This document shows, in pieces, positions 50,713-60,876 of a DNA stretch of 64,000 nt. The translations under genes and the position numbers were made by a program. The stretch is from positions 1-64,000 of the forward strand of contig NW_020312081.1 in NCBI RefSeq assembly GCF_002999335.1, given 5' to 3'. Under the pieces are notes generated by a model, which ran no database searches, was not told the DNA's origin, and saw only the letters and a list, made by a program, of their open reading frames with translations. Position 1 is the stretch's first letter; each line of letters starts with the position of its first letter. This stretch comes from Cyclospora cayetanensis. Taxonomy: Eukaryota; Apicomplexa; Conoidasida; Eucoccidiorida; Eimeriidae.

Positions 50713-51061
50713 CCCCCAAAGGAGCCACTGAGGCACGCACTGCATTACATTCGTCTCCTCGTAGTCCACATGCGCCAAGAATACAGGTGCCCGTACAGTC
50801 AACGTCGACGAGCCTCCAGCACCCCAGCTTGAACAGCCTGGCGCCTGAAAAATCTAGCACCGAAGAACTTCTCTACCGGCTTTTACGAAATTCAAGTTAA
50901 GAGACAACTGCTTCTATACACGCAAGAACTATTCTAAGCATCTTGCCTGCAGCTAAACTGACATGCGCAACAGGCAAAAGAGCTTGTATTACGAGCTACC
51001 GCACGCCGAGCTGTGGAGGAAACACAGTTTGGGGGCATTTACGCAAAACAGGTACTCCTAA
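50713..51061 (+). CDS. Candidate small gene, last two exons (about 53 residues seen)
   Basis: Exon 50713-50786 follows a TTGGCTTACAG acceptor and encodes PPKEPLRHALHYIRLLVVHM and RQEY, ending in phase 2 at CAG|GTGCCC. Exon 50974-51061 follows CGCAACAG in matching phase and encodes RQKSLYYELPHAELWRKHS to a TAA. The joined piece is helical, basic and aromatic, which reads as true coding sequence, and could be a small mitochondrial or ribosome-associated protein; I cannot name it. The first exon with the start codon was not found. A rival model (50658-50895 joined to 50953-51200, also phase-compatible, 161 residues) uses other frames of the same DNA. Confidence 0.4.
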
Positions 51062-51506
51062 GCGGCGAGAAGTGCGCTGCTGGGAAGAGTCAGTCCCAAA
51101 GCTGAAGAAGTACGTGTTTCGGGAGCCTAGACGACTCAGGGATACACCAAATGCAAAAAGCACGCAAATGAGAAGCTATAGGGCGCAATGGATTCCCTAA
51201 TAATATGTGTGTCTTGATGTTTAGAGAAGAAGAGGTGCCGGTTTACCCAAGAACAAAAGTACCAAGCCACAAAAATGTTGCAGTATATCATCCCATGAAA
51301 GGCAAATGAAGGCACATTTTTTGTGCAGCTCGTTCGAGCTTCCCCAAAGCAGGTGACCGCCCTCGAGAGAAAAGCCGCGAATAGCCTCAACACAAAACCT
51401 AACACTGCCCCTCCTCCTCATTCAGGGAATATCTGCACACCCAAGCGTCTCTTGACAGCTCCGGTGTATGCAGACAACAGAAGTGTGCAAACACCTTGTC
51501 TACGCG

Positions 51507-53273
51507 TTAGTCATCCGCAATTCTCTTCTTCTGCACGCATTTGGGCAGCGGGCAGCCAAGAGCTTTGCTCATCTTTTGCAGAACTGCGCCGTTGGGAATC
51601 GCCTGAAAGGAAACACCGCAAGTCAGAGTAAGCACAATCACTTGAAGAGACATGCGCACACAGCCAGGAGGCCAAGCGGCGCCTTCAAGAGACGTCGTAC
51701 AGCCATACACCGAGGTACCAATAGCACGATAACGTTCAGATTAGCGCGTGCGGCTGCACTGTATACGCTAGCTACTGATCATGCACCCTAAATACCGCTG
51801 ATTGCGCCTGCCTTCCAACGCATGTGAGAAACAGAGCACGCATCCTTCCGACGTACGGGGCCCCCCTTCACAAAAGGCAAGTGGCAAGCATGAATCGTAT
51901 CAGCACGCAGCTCTTGAGGTTCTGACCTTGCCGCTCTCATATTCGCTAACGACGGAAGGCTTCTCATTGATTGCCTGCGCCAGCTGCGCTTGAGTCATTC
52001 CCTTGTTTCTCCTCGCCTCCGCCAGTGCTCTGCAGAAGTCTGTGGAGACTCTGTCGACGTGATAATCTCCTGTGTCCTCCTCTATCTTTTTAGCGCTAAA
52101 AGCAAAGAGGAAAAGCAGCACGGCGTTCGTCCTCGCTTCAAGATTGCATGCGCCAAGAGGGAACGGTGAAGCAGCATGTAATACACCATGGCCCACGCCG
52201 CGTGGACGCCCACAACGAGAAGAGTCGCATGCACAACACCAGTGAGTGGAGGATGCGCGGCAATTGTGTGCCGTTTCAACGAAGGCGAGAGGCACAAGCA
52301 AGGAACTGACAGCAGTAAAGGCGTATCCTCAAGCCTCTGCGAGTCGATAAAATGCAGCAAGCTGCGACAAGATGCACTGCTCTGGTGAGAAGAAGTCGTA
52401 TTCAACTCGAAATTGAAACCGTATCAGCACTTCCCCTCGCCAAACACACACTCTGGGCGTCCCACCCCACCCCTGCACCCCCCAGCGGTGGGGTGCAACG
52501 ACGCCAGCAGCAGCACACGAAGCGCAACGCAAATAAGGGCCGCTAAGGAACAGCACGCATGAAATTTCGCATGCATCGATGCATGCAATTTATCAGCGCG
52601 GCGCGCACACTTGCCTCCGGCGGTGAAGGGGCACTCAGAATACGGCGCGAAAGCACAGGCGACCTCATGCGACGGCACAGAGTGACACGAACAGACCGCA
52701 AAGATTTTACAGATGCTTGAGCCTAACAGCGTGAACTCCAAGAAGAGATGTGCGCGCGCATGGAAGAGCGCAAAGGCTCACTTGGGGATGAGGGCAGATT
52801 TGGTGGCCTTGTTTTTTCCGCCAAGAACTGCAGCATAGCAGAAGACAAGGCACAAGGGCGAACGCTGCTCTTTCACATCTTGTCGTCGCACCAGAGGACC
52901 CTTCGCCGAACGGCGTGCATGGGAATGCTCGTTTCCAGCCCCGAAATTGGGGTATTTAAAGACGGCAGTTCGGCGTGCCCCCTTAGCCTTCCTGGGAGGC
53001 AGGCAGGGCAGAACGGTCACACTGGAGGGATGGTCCGGCAGTCTGCTCCCATCGATAAGAGTCCTTTTAAATCGCCTAAAAAACAAAATGCCCGTTTACA
53101 CCCGTTGATGCTATCTGCTTCTTCTCTCGCGCCGACGTACATTTCTTTTCGGTTTCGATGGATTCGCCAGCTCGCCTTGCCTTGTTGATCTCCTGTTCTT
53201 TAGTAACGCGCTTCTGGCTGCCTCCGCCCTTCTGAAGAACTACGGGCGTCCAGTCCTGAAAGTTGGGAGGCAT
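51507..53273 (-). CDS. MBF1: Multiprotein-bridging factor 1 (4 exons)
   Basis: Exons 53273-53141, 52827-52782, 52095-51927 and 51602-51507 join in phase (1,2,0) to give 147 residues, the normal size. Residues 1-60 are the N-terminal MBF1 region: MPPNFQDWTPVVLQK, then INKARRAGESIETEKK and GGKNKATKSA, the last from a 46-nt exon whose identity is fixed by family alignment. Residues about 75-130 are the Cro/C1-type helix-turn-helix: VDRVSTDFCRALAEARRNKG, MTQAQLAQAINEKPSVV, YESGKAIPN. The tail is short and basic (CVQKKRIADD). MBF1 is a conserved coactivator linking TBP to bZIP-type activators, and in yeast it also guards against frameshifting on collided ribosomes. It lies head-to-head with the twin-CX9C gene. 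Intron 2 carries a palindrome of two TGCATGC-type motifs. Confidence 0.97.
52569..52586. promoter_or_regulatory. 18-bp palindrome of paired TGCATGC-like sites
   Basis: GCATGCATCGATGCATGC reads the same on both strands. It lies in MBF1 intron 2 (52783 to 52096 side). TGCATGCA is a reported target of an ApiAP2 domain conserved among apicomplexans, so binding here is plausible but only inferred. Confidence 0.55.
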
Positions 53274-53874
53274 TCTCTGGGGTTTGGCCGCAACGGCAGA
53301 CAGGGGTGGGAGGAAGGGGGACACACTACTCTTCGAAACGGCAGGAAATGCTCGCCGAACACGTTTCACAGAATGCTTTACGCTTAGTGGAACTGTAACC
53401 AGGAAACAAACGATTTTTATAGCGGGAGCACTAGAGGTGGGGGCCCCCGTACGCGCCACGTTGGAGCCTCCCCACCCTCCAGGCACGGGCGAATGCATAC
53501 CTAGGGGCCGCTGGCTTGGGGGCCCTACTCACCAGTTCTGCCACCCTGCCACCGGCGCATTATCTCCTTTTTGACCACTAAGAATGCGCGTATGCGGAAT
53601 AATGTTGGGGAGGCTATTCACAAGGCGGCGCTTTTTGCTTCGGCCACGGCTTTTTAGGCATCCGTCAGGATTTCCGTAAACGGAAAAGGCAAACTCTGGT
53701 GTGTGGTGACCCCGTCAAAAAGGCTAGAACTAAGAAGCACTGTCTTCCTTGACACACAGGGCGTGGAAGGAAGGCTGGCAAATGCAATTCACGAGAAGAA
53801 GCTGGATGTCGGTTCTTCTGGTTACGCGCTTCTGTAGGTAAAGAGGTGTTCGTACGCCTAAGTTCTTAGCAGCC
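53274..53874. promoter_or_regulatory. Divergent intergenic region between MBF1 and the CX9C gene
   Basis: About 600 bp separate the two start codons, which point away from each other. It must hold both promoters and 5' untranslated regions. No TATA box or known motif could be placed with confidence. Confidence 0.5.
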
Positions 53875-54867
53875 ATGGGAGAGGCACAGGATTTGAAGTT
53901 TCCTCCGTATTTTCCATTAGAGAGGAAAGGTGGGCCTTTTTCTGCATTCCTAACCCAGCGCACTCAGCCCGTGTATCTGCCCGCTGTAGTGACTTGTGTG
54001 CCGAGCTGATTGCACTTGCTAAGGTGTTCCTCTTTGCCGTTTCAGACCGACTTCTTTTCGCTTAGGTGCTGACACTGGCATTTTACCTGTTGTTCCTGTA
54101 GGATGCGAGAAGGAGGCTGCCGCATTATTCGGGTGTATCGAGAGTTCCGCAACACCCGGGAAAACGAAGAACACAGAAGCGGCCCTTCTGCAAGCGTGCA
54201 AGAAGCAACTTGACGTACGTGGCAATTATGTTGCTTTCTTTCATTCCTAGCAAACGCTTTAGTTTCCTTTGAGGAGAGGAATTCTTGAGCTGTGGGTGTG
54301 AGAATGCATTTGCCGTTTTGTAGCTTTCCTGCGAGAACTTGAGGTAACAGACAGTTGTCGCAGGCCCTAGTAGGAAGACGAGATGCACGCGCATGTATGT
54401 TGAAGAAAGCTGATTCAGTACTTAATGCTTTCTACATATTCATGCAGCGCAGGGCAGGCACTACTGGGCGTGTGGTGGCTATCCCTTTTCGCTTCCCTGA
54501 TTTTGTTTTCCTTTTATTTCAAGTTCGCGTAGCAGGGGAATTTTATTCCGGCTACTATAGGGAGTGCCACCTAATGCTGGATGCGGAGCAAACGCTATAT
54601 ACACTCCACTTGATTTACGTTTGCTTTTTAGTGGTCATACCCGGGGTGTTGCCCGCAGTTGTCACACTGTAGGACCCTCCACGCTGCGCCTCCCTTCAAG
54701 CCGGTGCGTATATACCATGGAAGAAAGAACAGTCACTTCTTTGCTGCATCATTTCTCGCTGTGGCACTTTTTACCAGGAATACAAAAGGTGCGTTGAGAA
54801 GTCGCTTGCGGACAAGAGAAATCCACAGCCGAAGGTTGCCGTCGAGTTCGAAACAACCAATGGCTGA
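53875..54867 (+). CDS. Twin-CX9C (CHCH) protein, 85 residues, 3 exons
   Basis: Exons 53875-53929, 54102-54214 and 54778-54867 join in phase (1,0). Residues 1-18 are MGEAQDLKFPPYFPLERK. Then come two perfect CX9C motifs: C20-EKEAAALFG-C30 and C51-KKQLDEYKR-C61, separated by a Gly/Thr/Lys linker. The C-terminus is polar (DKRNPQPKVAVEFETTNG). This pattern defines the coiled-coil-helix-coiled-coil-helix fold: two helices held by two disulfides, made by the Mia40/Erv1 relay in the mitochondrial intermembrane space. Family members include Cmc, Cox17/19/23 and Mdm35-like proteins; I cannot tell which, if any, this is. Each exon is under 40 codons, so it is easily missed by frame-length filters. Donor sites are GTGGGC and GTACGT. 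It diverges from MBF1. Confidence 0.82.
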
Positions 54868-54869
54868 CG

Positions 54870-56290
54870 TTGCTGCGGGGTACCCTCCTTGCTTTGATCT
54901 TTATGAGTAAACAAGCGCTTACCGGGGAGAGGATACGCTGCGGGTTTAAAGACGCTGGTCAAAGGCAAGAAGACACTGTTCCCCCTTCCCAATCAGTCAC
55001 TACTATCTGCTGCGGAAGGAACAACTGAAGGGTATGCGGCCAGCAGAACGAAGCCACCGCTGTGCATTCATCGATATGTATGTGCAATGGGCGTGAACAC
55101 CACGCCTCATTTTTTTTGTTGAGGATTGGTTCTAAGAACGCTAAGTAGCATCGGCACCTCTTCAAACAGGGCAGATGCCACCGGTCCTTCGCCTCTCCCA
55201 GACAACCTCCTCCTAATCTCCCTACTACACTGCCTATTGTAAAGTTTTCAGGCAATAAGCTTGGACCACGAGCATCCTGGTGCTGTCTCCCTCATAGGCC
55301 GATTGCTCGCTTCTACCTTCGTAAGTGGTTCGACGGCTGAAGGACTAACTGCTAACGTAGCAGCCATCGTGTTCCGCACTGCATTCTGCGCGCACTCCCA
55401 TGCCTAGATTTTCCTGGACGTAGGCGCGCCTTTGAAGATTTGTCACCAAACACAGAAGGACTAAACAACAGGATAGGCAGGTGCATGGAAAGCAGGCCAT
55501 GAAAAAAGCATGGGCAGAAGCAAAGAAAGCGAAAACGCACAGTAGTGTAAATAAGAAGAGGCGACGCTGGGGCATAGCACAGTGAATAGGCAATAAGACT
55601 CCACAAGTGGACACAGCAAACTAACGACGAAAAAGAGGCCATAAACCAATTCTTCGTAAAGAGACCACCCTTGAGTGTTAGAAGGGGGCCTTGGAGTTTA
55701 GCTGCAAAGCTAAGCGCTTCTTCCGTTGCCGCTTCCTCGCGAGCAGAAGAAGAAACTGAGTCGGGGAATACGATAGGAACGATAATTGATGGTCATGCAT
55801 GATGCCACGCTCGGAGAGGACAGCAAGAAAACTGTTAGAAAATGCGACGGACCCCGGTTGCTGCTCGCTACTTCACCCAGATAACTTGATAGCCTTTATC
55901 TGGCCCTTTGATGGCTTGCGCTGCTCACATAGTCTTTTGATGCTCCTAAGCACAAAGACATCGACCAGCGCGAACATAAACACAATTCCTCCTCGATTAG
56001 CTTCATGAGGACCTTCCTGTGGATGCCTTTTTCCTGCACCACAAGAGGCTTGCCTCGCGTTTTTTTGGGTATAAACCGAGACGACCGAACTAGTGAAAAA
56101 AATACGACGATTAGCAGCCGACTCCAAGAGCAGGGAGTTTGGATGGGGAGGGGAGGTTGGGCTGTCCAGTGTGTGTTTGTGTGCGTCATCCAATTAAAAT
56201 TGTTCTGCCTCCGCCCTTGGCCGCGCATTGCATTCTCCTGGCTTCTTCCGCTCTCTCTGTTTGTCCGCTTTGCGGGAAGATACAAGGTAC
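54870..56290. other. Intergenic, with unresolved minus-strand exon-like segments
   Basis: On the minus strand three pieces look coding: about 56080-55877 (HPQEGPHEANRGG, then MFALVDVFVLRSIKRL, ending at a GG|GTGAAG donor), about 55755-55665 (AREEAATEEALSFAAKLQG) and about 55250-55105 (LSGRGEGPVASALFEEV to a stop). Their splice phases do not agree in any arrangement I tried, so no gene is called. It could be an untested minus-strand gene or the 3' regions of the two convergent genes. Confidence 0.25.
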
Positions 56291-56295
56291 CCACA

Positions 56296-59200
56296 TCACT
56301 TCTTGGCTAGCGCCTCCTTGATCTTGTTCTTCACGTTTTCACCCGTGAATCCGAACGCCTTCCAGATGTCGGCACGAGGAGCACTGGCGCCAAAGGTCTG
56401 CATGCCGATGTGCACATCGAAGAAGGCGTCCCACCCTGCAAAGAAAGGCAATGGAGGTAGAAATGAATGAACTCTATCCCGCGGCTACGCACATTTGGAA
56501 AAACCACTCAACGGCTCATAGATAGGAGTCTGCCTGCAAAGGGCGCATGAGACGGGCAAGTGAAGCCGACGAACACAAGTACACGCCACAGAAGAACACA
56601 TGCGCAAAGGAGGCTACGAGAAGAAACCCCAACAGATACTCGCGAATCCACGAGTAAGGCCACAGTGCATAAAAACGACGAAACGAAGCACTTTGATGAT
56701 GCCATATTCATCTCGGGTTGCCCCCTTTTCCACATATCCCTCTGGGTGTGGCTCCTGCTGCCCTTGCTGCCGCATGCAGTGAAGCCTCCTCCACGCATCG
56801 CGTTTGCTCCCGCAGGCGCACAGCCTCCCTGCGGCACATACCGACATCTTACCCGTAGTGGCTGCAGCCTCCACGTAGGCACACAGCACGTTTCCGCTCC
56901 TCCTCTCTTTCTGAATCAAGATTTGCTCCTTGTACGCCTCTGTTTGCTCTGCCAGGACGTCCCAGCAAACAACAGACACGACGCGTACATCGCAGTCGGC
57001 AGACAACAGTTCCTTTGCTTCCATGCAAAACTGCAGCTCGGAGCCGCTTCCCCCAATAAGCACCTAAAGCACGCCACGCACACGCGTCCACAGCAAGACC
57101 GCAGTCATGCGTCGCCCAAGTGAACTTCGGCGATGCATGCATGCATGCATGCATGCATGCATGCATGCATGCTCTCCACCGACGTCGACTGAGCAACCAC
57201 CGAACGGGCTGCGCACGGAACAATGCGGAATCCAGTGGAAGTCGTGGCGCAGGAAACAGAGATGGGGTACACACAGGCAGCCACCAGCTTGCTTCCGTAA
57301 CAAACACCCATGTTTCCTTCCCTCATGAGAAGCCTAGGTGCTCCTCGCGGCGTTGTCTCGTTGACGCCACCGATGCGCTACACGCCCTATTAAAGGCCCA
57401 CCTTCTGTTTTCCATTATTGCTGAAATCGGAAACAATGTAGCATCCCTTCGTGGCTTCGTCGATGTTCGTCCCTTTGATTTGCGGAACGCTCCCTCTGCA
57501 GAGACAGATGACGGTAGGTCGCGTCGGGTTGCGCAGCCAGAGCATGTACGCGGCTGCCACTTCGTTCGCGTCTGCGAAAGCGCAGAAAAAACGCAAATGA
57601 GAAACTCACGGCGCTGCATGTGCGCGCGCGTGCATGTACGGGAAAACAACGAGAAAGGACGCCAGCACCCCCCGCACGAAGGGAAACAACAAGTTCACGA
57701 GACAACCGAGAGACGCATTGCGCTTGCCGCAGCGGTGGGGTGGGCGCACCCGCAGGACGAACGCAGATCATGTTGGGCAGCGCTCTGCAGAGAGGAAGAA
57801 CTTCGATTGCCTGGTGAGTGGGGCCATCTTCTCCGAGTTCAATGGAGTCGTGCGTCGCGATAAACAGACAGCCACACTTCGAGAGAGCCGCCAGTCTCAC
57901 AGATCCCCACGCATACGTGATGAAGTTCAGGAAGGTCGCACAAAAAGGCCGGAAACACCCGTACTGAAAGAGCCCGTTGCATATGGCAGCCATGCCGTGT
58001 TCACGGACGCCAAAGTGAATGTAACGATTCGCAAACGACCCCAATTTCTTGTTTGCTGCAAACGTTCCTTCCTCCTTCAGGCGCGTCTCGTTGGAGGTCG
58101 TTAGGTCGGCGCTGCCACCAATCTGAGGAGAAAAGGCCCTCCGCGACACCCAGCAACGTGCGTACAGACATGGGCAAGAGGCGTACCTTCAAGGGGAAGC
58201 AGCATATTAGAGCGCTACTGGGCAGCGGAAGAAGAAGAAGCTGAGCCAGCCAGTCAGTCAGTTAGTCAGTCAGTTATTCAGCCAGTCAGCCAGTCAGTCA
58301 GCCAGTCAGCCCCCGCCGGCACGCGCCTGTTGGATCATCACATTTACGGAAAACTAGCGTCAATGCATGCAAGCGCAGGGGAAGTGCGAACTAAATGTGG
58401 CCGGAAAGCGCGGGGAGAGAGAGAAGCATGCATGCACAAGCGCCGCGCTGAGGAAGCACTAGACACGAACGCGAATCGCACGTGCACGGAGGCCAAGCAA
58501 GGCACAGCAAGGATAGCCCTTCTCCTTCAACGATAAAAAGTTAAGGTTTCGTAACGCAGTATCTGAAGGAGCAATGCCAAGATCCGCCTTCTCTCGCGTC
58601 CTCCCCGCATCTCACCAATTCAGGCATGAAATCCTTGATGGCGTTGAGGGCTTTGCCAGATAAAGCTCGCGTCGAGCTCGGAGTGCCTTCTGCAGCCTTC
58701 GCCATGTCTCGCAAAGCTTGTTCTACCTGCGGAGCCACCTGTCTACTCAGCATTCTCTCCAGCTCTTCTTTTTCTTTGGGGTGGCTCTCCCCGTATTTGG
58801 CGAAGAGGGCTTGCCACGCCTCGTACTGCTGCGTGTTGCGGGTGATGACATCCGCATAGAACTGCAAGCGCCAAAACACCCGTGAAAACACGCCGTAAGA
58901 CGCGCCTTGCTGGCGTGCGGAAGGCGGCCTCGAATTCGCGAAACGCAAAAAGCCCACGACGCGCATGCAGCGGGAACACGGAAGGCGGCAATTTGGGGCT
59001 GCCGCTCCCCAAGAAGAGGTAGGGAACAAAAGCAAGGCAGTCAGTGACAAAGAGCACGCAAGGCGGAGGGGGAGGAGCAGGTTGTGTTGCTGGCGTGCAC
59101 GGCGTTAATCGCACACTAAACCTCGAGGAGGGTGGAATGCGGTGCCTGCGCGAGCTGAAGAAACGCCGGCCTGCGGGGTAGCCCGCCCCCAAAAATTCGA

Positions 59201-60845
59201 GGCTCAAAACAGGAAGACAAGGAGCAGGTGCTGAAGCCAGCAAGCAAGGGTTCTCAAGCACGGTAGAGACGGGCGGGGAGGTCAAGCGAGGCTTCGACGT
59301 ATTTGAGACAGACGGGTGCAGGAGTTGGCGAGGGAGGCACTAACCTTCTGCGTTTCTTCTGGAACGTGGAAGGATTTTTCGGGGTTAAGGCCGAGCTTGA
59401 CTTTGAGTTGTCTGATGTCGTCTGCACTGAGGGGGGCGCCGTGAACTTTCTCGCTTCCTTCATTCAGGGAGGCGTAGCCGATGGTGGTACGCACTTCGAT
59501 GATGGAGGGCTTGTTCGTGACTGCCTTGGCTTTTTTGATTGCCTGTCAGACGAGGCGCAGCGCATGAATGCGGAGAGTCGCAACTGCGAGAGAGGGAGAA
59601 GCGCTTAGGGGGGCCGAGAGGAAATACGGGTGCACTCCAGGAACGGAGGATGCCGCGCTGGAGACGATGCATCGAGCGCCGGCCGAAGCGGCCAGCACCT
59701 GCACCTGCCGCATGCAGCGTCTGCCTGCACCCGGTGCTGCAAGCGGAAGGCGAGGATAAAGAGGGGCGCAGCGAGCACGCGGGCGGACTGCTGCGAGACC
59801 ACGCCCCCTGCGGTGCAATCTTTCAGAGAGCGGGAGAGAGAGCCATTTCTCGCACCTGCAGAATGCCTCCTAGATCCGTGTCGCCATCGGCGACGGTTTG
59901 CGTGTGCCAGCCGTAAGCGGCAAACCTCTGAAGGACGTTCTCCGTGAAGCTGAGAGAGGTATCGCCATCGATGGTGATTTTGTTCGAGTCGTACAGCACA
60001 ATGAGCCTTCCCAGCCCGAGGTGCCCCGCCAAGGAACAGGCTTCGCTCGCCACACCTGCGAGGGAGCAGGCAGCCGCGTGTACAAGCAGAAGGAAGCTGA
60101 CACACGCGGGGAAGGCAAGCGATGCAGCGGAACAAGGCGCATACGCTCCACAACGGCTGTGTGCCTGAAATCGTGGCTCTTGGCAGAAAAGCCTCCAGCG
60201 CCTAGCGAACTACGGAGCCACACATGCGTCAGTGCGGAATGGCACAAAGAGCAGCCCTGTGCAGGAGGGACAGCTAGCGAAGACGCGCATGCACGCGTGC
60301 TGCCTCGCATGCAGCTGTAACGGCACTGGATCTGACCTTCCTGGAGGCATCCGTCGCCACAGATGCAATAGACGAAGTTGTCGAAGATCGTGAAATGCGG
60401 CTTGTTGTACTTGGCTGCAATGTGATGAGCCCCAATGGCTAAGCCAACGGCGTTAGAAATACCCTGCCCCAAGGGGCCTGCGTGCGCGGCACAGGACGCA
60501 ACACAACATACACAATGCACAACATACACAACATACACAATGCACAACATACACAATGCACATACACAACATACACAATACACAACATACGCAACATACA
60601 CAATGCACATACACAACATATACAACACAACATACGCAACATACACAACATATACAATGCACATACACAACATATACACACAACATAAAAATAGAGAGCG
60701 CAAGAGGACGTGTGGGTGCAGAGGCCACGGTGGGAGCAGACGCGCGCAAAATACAATAACCATAAGAGAAGTTATCCGCATGTGATCTCGGCAGAGCAAT
60801 AAAAAAGAGGCGATGCCAGCTAGAGAAAGAGAGAGAGAAAGAGAA

Positions 60846-60876
<31 letters not shown>

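Noticed and set aside
50658..51200. Two-exon 161-residue model (50658-50895 plus 50953-51200)
   Set aside because: Phase-compatible, but composition is irregular and Cys/Trp/Arg-rich, and it competes with a model whose protein looks more natural. Kept only as an alternative.
57120..57863. 247-codon plus-strand frame over transketolase
   Set aside because: It runs antisense across transketolase exons and the ATGC repeat; no independent evidence.
59605..60153. 182-codon minus frame overlapping a transketolase exon
   Set aside because: Wrong frame relative to the conserved transketolase residues; an artefact of GC-rich sequence.
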